Source: Clostridia bacterium
GTDB taxonomy: Bacteria > Bacillota > Clostridia > Christensenellales > Aristaeellaceae
DNA length: 57,744 nucleotides
Assembly (NCBI GenBank): GCA_017512905.1
Contig: JAFWEL010000131.1
Span: 1-57,744, forward strand
Reading direction: 5' to 3'
Below, piece by piece: positions 55,698 through 57,744 of the stretch (the stretch's first letter is position 1; the number at the start of each line of letters is the position of its first letter). The translations under genes and the position numbers were made by a program. Under the pieces are notes generated by a model. That model ran no database searches. It was given only the letters and a program-made list of their open reading frames with translations, and was not told the origin of the DNA.

Positions 55698-57744
55698 TCA
55701 ACCGGAGACTTCACCCTCCAGCGCCGCCTCCCTGGTCTTCAGCACTACTTCGTCGTTTTCCACATCCACGATGATGGCGGTGTCCTCGGGCAGGTCGCGT
55801 TCGATCAGCAGCCTGGCAATGGGCGTTTCGATCGCGCGCTGTATGAAGCGCTTCAGCGGGCGCGCGCCATACACTGAGTCATAGCCATTGTCCACCACCC
55901 ACTGCTCGGCGGCGGGGGTCAGCTGCACCGTCAGGCGGCGGTCCGCCAGCCGGCGGTCGAGGCCCTTGATCATCAGGTGCATGATCTCCACGATCTGGTC
56001 GCGGGTCAGCGGCGTGTAGATGACGACCTCGTCCAGCCGGTTCAGGAACTCGGGCCTGAACTGGGTCTTCAGAAGCGCCTCCGTCTGCTTGCGGGCTTCG
56101 TCGGTCAGGTGGCCGTCCGCGTCGATGCCCTGCTGGATGATCTGGGAGCCCAGGTTGCTGGTCAGTATGATGATGGTGTTCTTGAAGTCCACCGTCCGGC
56201 CCTGGGAATCGGTGATCCGACCGTCGTCCAGCACCTGCAGCAGGATGTTGAACACGTCGGGATGGGCCTTCTCCACCTCGTCAAACAGCACCACGCTGTA
56301 GGGCTTGCGGCGCACGGCCTCGGTCAGCTGGCCGCCCTCGTCGTAGCCCACGTATCCCGGAGGAGCCCCGATCAGGCGGGACACGGAGAACTTCTCCATG
56401 TACTCGGTCATGTCGATGCGGATCAGGTTCTTCTCGTCGTCGAAAAGCGCCTGGGCCAGCGTCTTGGCCAGCTCGGTCTTGCCGACGCCGGTGGGACCCA
56501 GGAACAGGAACGAACCGATGGGCCGGTTCGGGTCCTGTATGCCCGCGCGGGAGCGCAGTATGGCCTCGGCCACCTTCTGGACGGCCTCGTCCTGGCCCAC
56601 CACGCGCTCGTGCAGCACCTCGTCCAGATGCAGCAGCTTGCTGCGCTCGCTCTCCACCAGCTTGGTCACGGGGATGCCCGTCCAGCGGGACACGATGCGG
56701 GCGATCTCGTCCTCGGTCACGCGGTCGTGCAGCAGGGTCTTCCCCTTCCCCGCCTCCATCTGCTTCTCGGCCTCGGCCAGCCGGGCCTTCAGCTGGGGCA
56801 GCTTGCCGTATTGCAGCTCGGCGGCCCGGTTCAGGTCGTATTCCCGCTGGGCCTTCTCGATGTCGGCGTTCATCTGCTCGATTTCCTCGCGCAGCTTCTG
56901 AACCGTGGTGATCTTCGCCTTTTCGCTCTCCCACTGCTCCTTCATGCCGCTGAACTTTTCACGCAGCACCTTCAGCTCGCCCTGAACCCGCTCCAGCTCG
57001 TGCCGGGAGTCCTCGCCCTCCTGGGACAGGGCCACCTCCTCAGTCTCCTTCTGCTTGATCTCCCGGGCGATGCTGTCCATCTCCTGGGGCATGGAGTCGA
57101 TCTCGGTTCGGATCATAGCGCAGGCCTCGTCCACCAGGTCGATGGCCTTGTCAGGCAGGAAGCGGTCGGTGATGTAGCGGTCGGACAGCTTCGCCGCGCT
57201 GATCAGCGCCTGGTCGGCGATCTTCACGCCGTGGAACACCTCGTAGCGCTCCCGAAGGCCGCGGAGGATGGAGATGGTGTCCTCCACCGAGGGCTCGTCC
57301 ACCATCACCGGCTGGAAGCGGCGCTCCAGGGCCGGATCCTTCTCGATGTACTTGCGATATTCGTCGATGGTGGTCGCGCCGACGCAGTGCAGCTCGCCCC
57401 GGGCCAGCATCGGCTTGAGCAGGTTTCCGGCGTCCATGCTGCCCTCGGCCTTGCCTGCGCCGACGATGTTATGCAGCTCGTCGATGAACAGGATCACCCT
57501 GCCCTCGCTCTTCTTGACCTCCTCCAGCACGCTCTTCAGGCGCTCCTCGAACTCGCCGCGGAACTTCGCGCCGGCGATCAGCGCGCCCATGTCCAGGGCC
57601 ACCAGCTGGCAGTCCTTCAGCCGGGCGGGCACGTCCTCCTGGACGATCCGCTGGGCCAGGCCTTCGGCGATGGCGGTCTTGCCCACGCCAGGCTCGCCGA
57701 TCAGCACGGGGTTATTCTTGGTCTTTCGGGACAGTATGCGAATG
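55698..57744 (-). CDS. clpB: ClpB-type disaggregase (5' end beyond the window)
   Basis: At least 682 residues, open at the right edge of the window. The first AAA+ domain begins at the visible Walker A ([16 protein letters not shown]). A long middle coiled-coil domain follows (motif with [15 protein letters not shown], then [22 protein letters not shown]). The second AAA+ domain has [44 protein letters not shown] and the C-terminal small domain. The full middle domain distinguishes ClpB from ClpA and ClpC. It solubilises aggregated proteins with DnaK. No CIRCE or CtsR site can be seen, because the promoter lies outside the window. Confidence 0.95.
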   Translation of the reverse strand, partial: IRILSRKTKNNPVLIGEPGVGKTAIAEGLAQRIVQEDVPARLKDCQLVALDMGALIAGAKFRGEFEERLKSVLEEVKKSEGRVILFIDELHNIVGAGKAEGSMDAGNLLKPMLARGELHCVGATTIDEYRKYIEKDPALERRFQPVMVDEPSVEDTISILRGLRERYEVFHGVKIADQALISAAKLSDRYITDRFLPDKAIDLVDEACAMIRTEIDSMPQEMDSIAREIKQKETEEVALSQEGEDSRHELERVQGELKVLREKFSGMKEQWESEKAKITTVQKLREEIEQMNADIEKAQREYDLNRAAELQYGKLPQLKARLAEAEKQMEAGKGKTLLHDRVTEDEIARIVSRWTGIPVTKLVESERSKLLHLDEVLHERVVGQDEAVQKVAEAILRSRAGIQDPNRPIGSFLFLGPTGVGKTELAKTLAQALFDDEKNLIRIDMTEYMEKFSVSRLIGAPPGYVGYDEGGQLTEAVRRKPYSVVLFDEVEKAHPDVFNILLQVLDDGRITDSQGRTVDFKNTIIILTSNLGSQIIQQGIDADGHLTDEARKQTEALLKTQFRPEFLNRLDEVVIYTPLTRDQIVEIMHLMIKGLDRRLADRRLTVQLTPAAEQWVVDNGYDSVYGARPLKRFIQRAIETPIARLLIERDLPEDTAIIVDVENDEVVLKTREAALEGEVSG

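Overview
The window looks like one stretch of a high-GC (about 60%) Gram-positive, spore-forming Clostridia-type genome, probably an anaerobic gut lineage. The evidence is Firmicutes-style AGGAGG ribosome sites, DinR/LexA boxes of the GAAC-N4-GTTC type, SPOCS/DUF3794-LysM spore proteins, a YolD-like gene beside a Y-family polymerase, type I-alpha glutamine synthetase, and compact operons. No rRNA, tRNA or CRISPR was seen. The species cannot be named from the sequence.

Region 1 (1 to about 7.5 kb) has a lower GC content and is the right end of an integrative conjugative element (ICE), transcribed leftwards: two Cys-rich proteins, a RepA-type initiator, ParB, DUF5688/DUF3846, DUF3789-like, PcfB, the coupling protein TraG/VirD4, and Maff2. 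It appears decayed. TraG has an in-frame internal deletion that removes its Walker A region, and Maff2 is truncated. Three iteron-like repeats 51 bp apart lie upstream of repA. The last 18 codons of ribosomal protein S9 (rpsI) sit as an orphan at 7246-7299, a likely attachment-site remnant. An AbrB-like fragment and a flavodoxin/nitroreductase remnant follow.

Region 2 (8.5-15.6 kb) holds an AEC transporter, three Gfo/Idh/MocA dehydrogenases, and a LexA-controlled Y-family polymerase/YolD operon.

Region 3 (15.4-34.3 kb) is dominated by glutamine and nitrogen metabolism: guaA, an Amt-PII fusion, asnB, glnA, an ANTAR antiterminator, gltB, gltD and pyrG, with a zinc ABC transporter operon embedded. 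The amt and glnA leaders each carry an intrinsic terminator immediately after the promoter. In both, the 5' arm of the terminator can refold into a small hairpin with the same AAGGGY hexaloop (A1, G4), which is the hallmark of ANTAR targets. This candidate regulatory circuit is the most interesting signal in the window.

Region 4 (34.3-46.6 kb) holds a secreted HAD phosphatase-like protein, a DUF218 protein, a C_GCAxxG protein, an AlkD-like protein, an amidohydrolase, an FTR-beta-like protein, a foldase lipoprotein, a Ktr/Trk potassium operon with a PfkB kinase, and a C69 dipeptidase. Region 5 (46.6-57.7 kb) holds a LexA-box-bearing tandem OB-fold SSB-like gene, a SPOCS/LysM protein, thrC divergent from hom-asd, a DEAD-box helicase, an acetyltransferase and the 3' part of clpB, which runs off the window.
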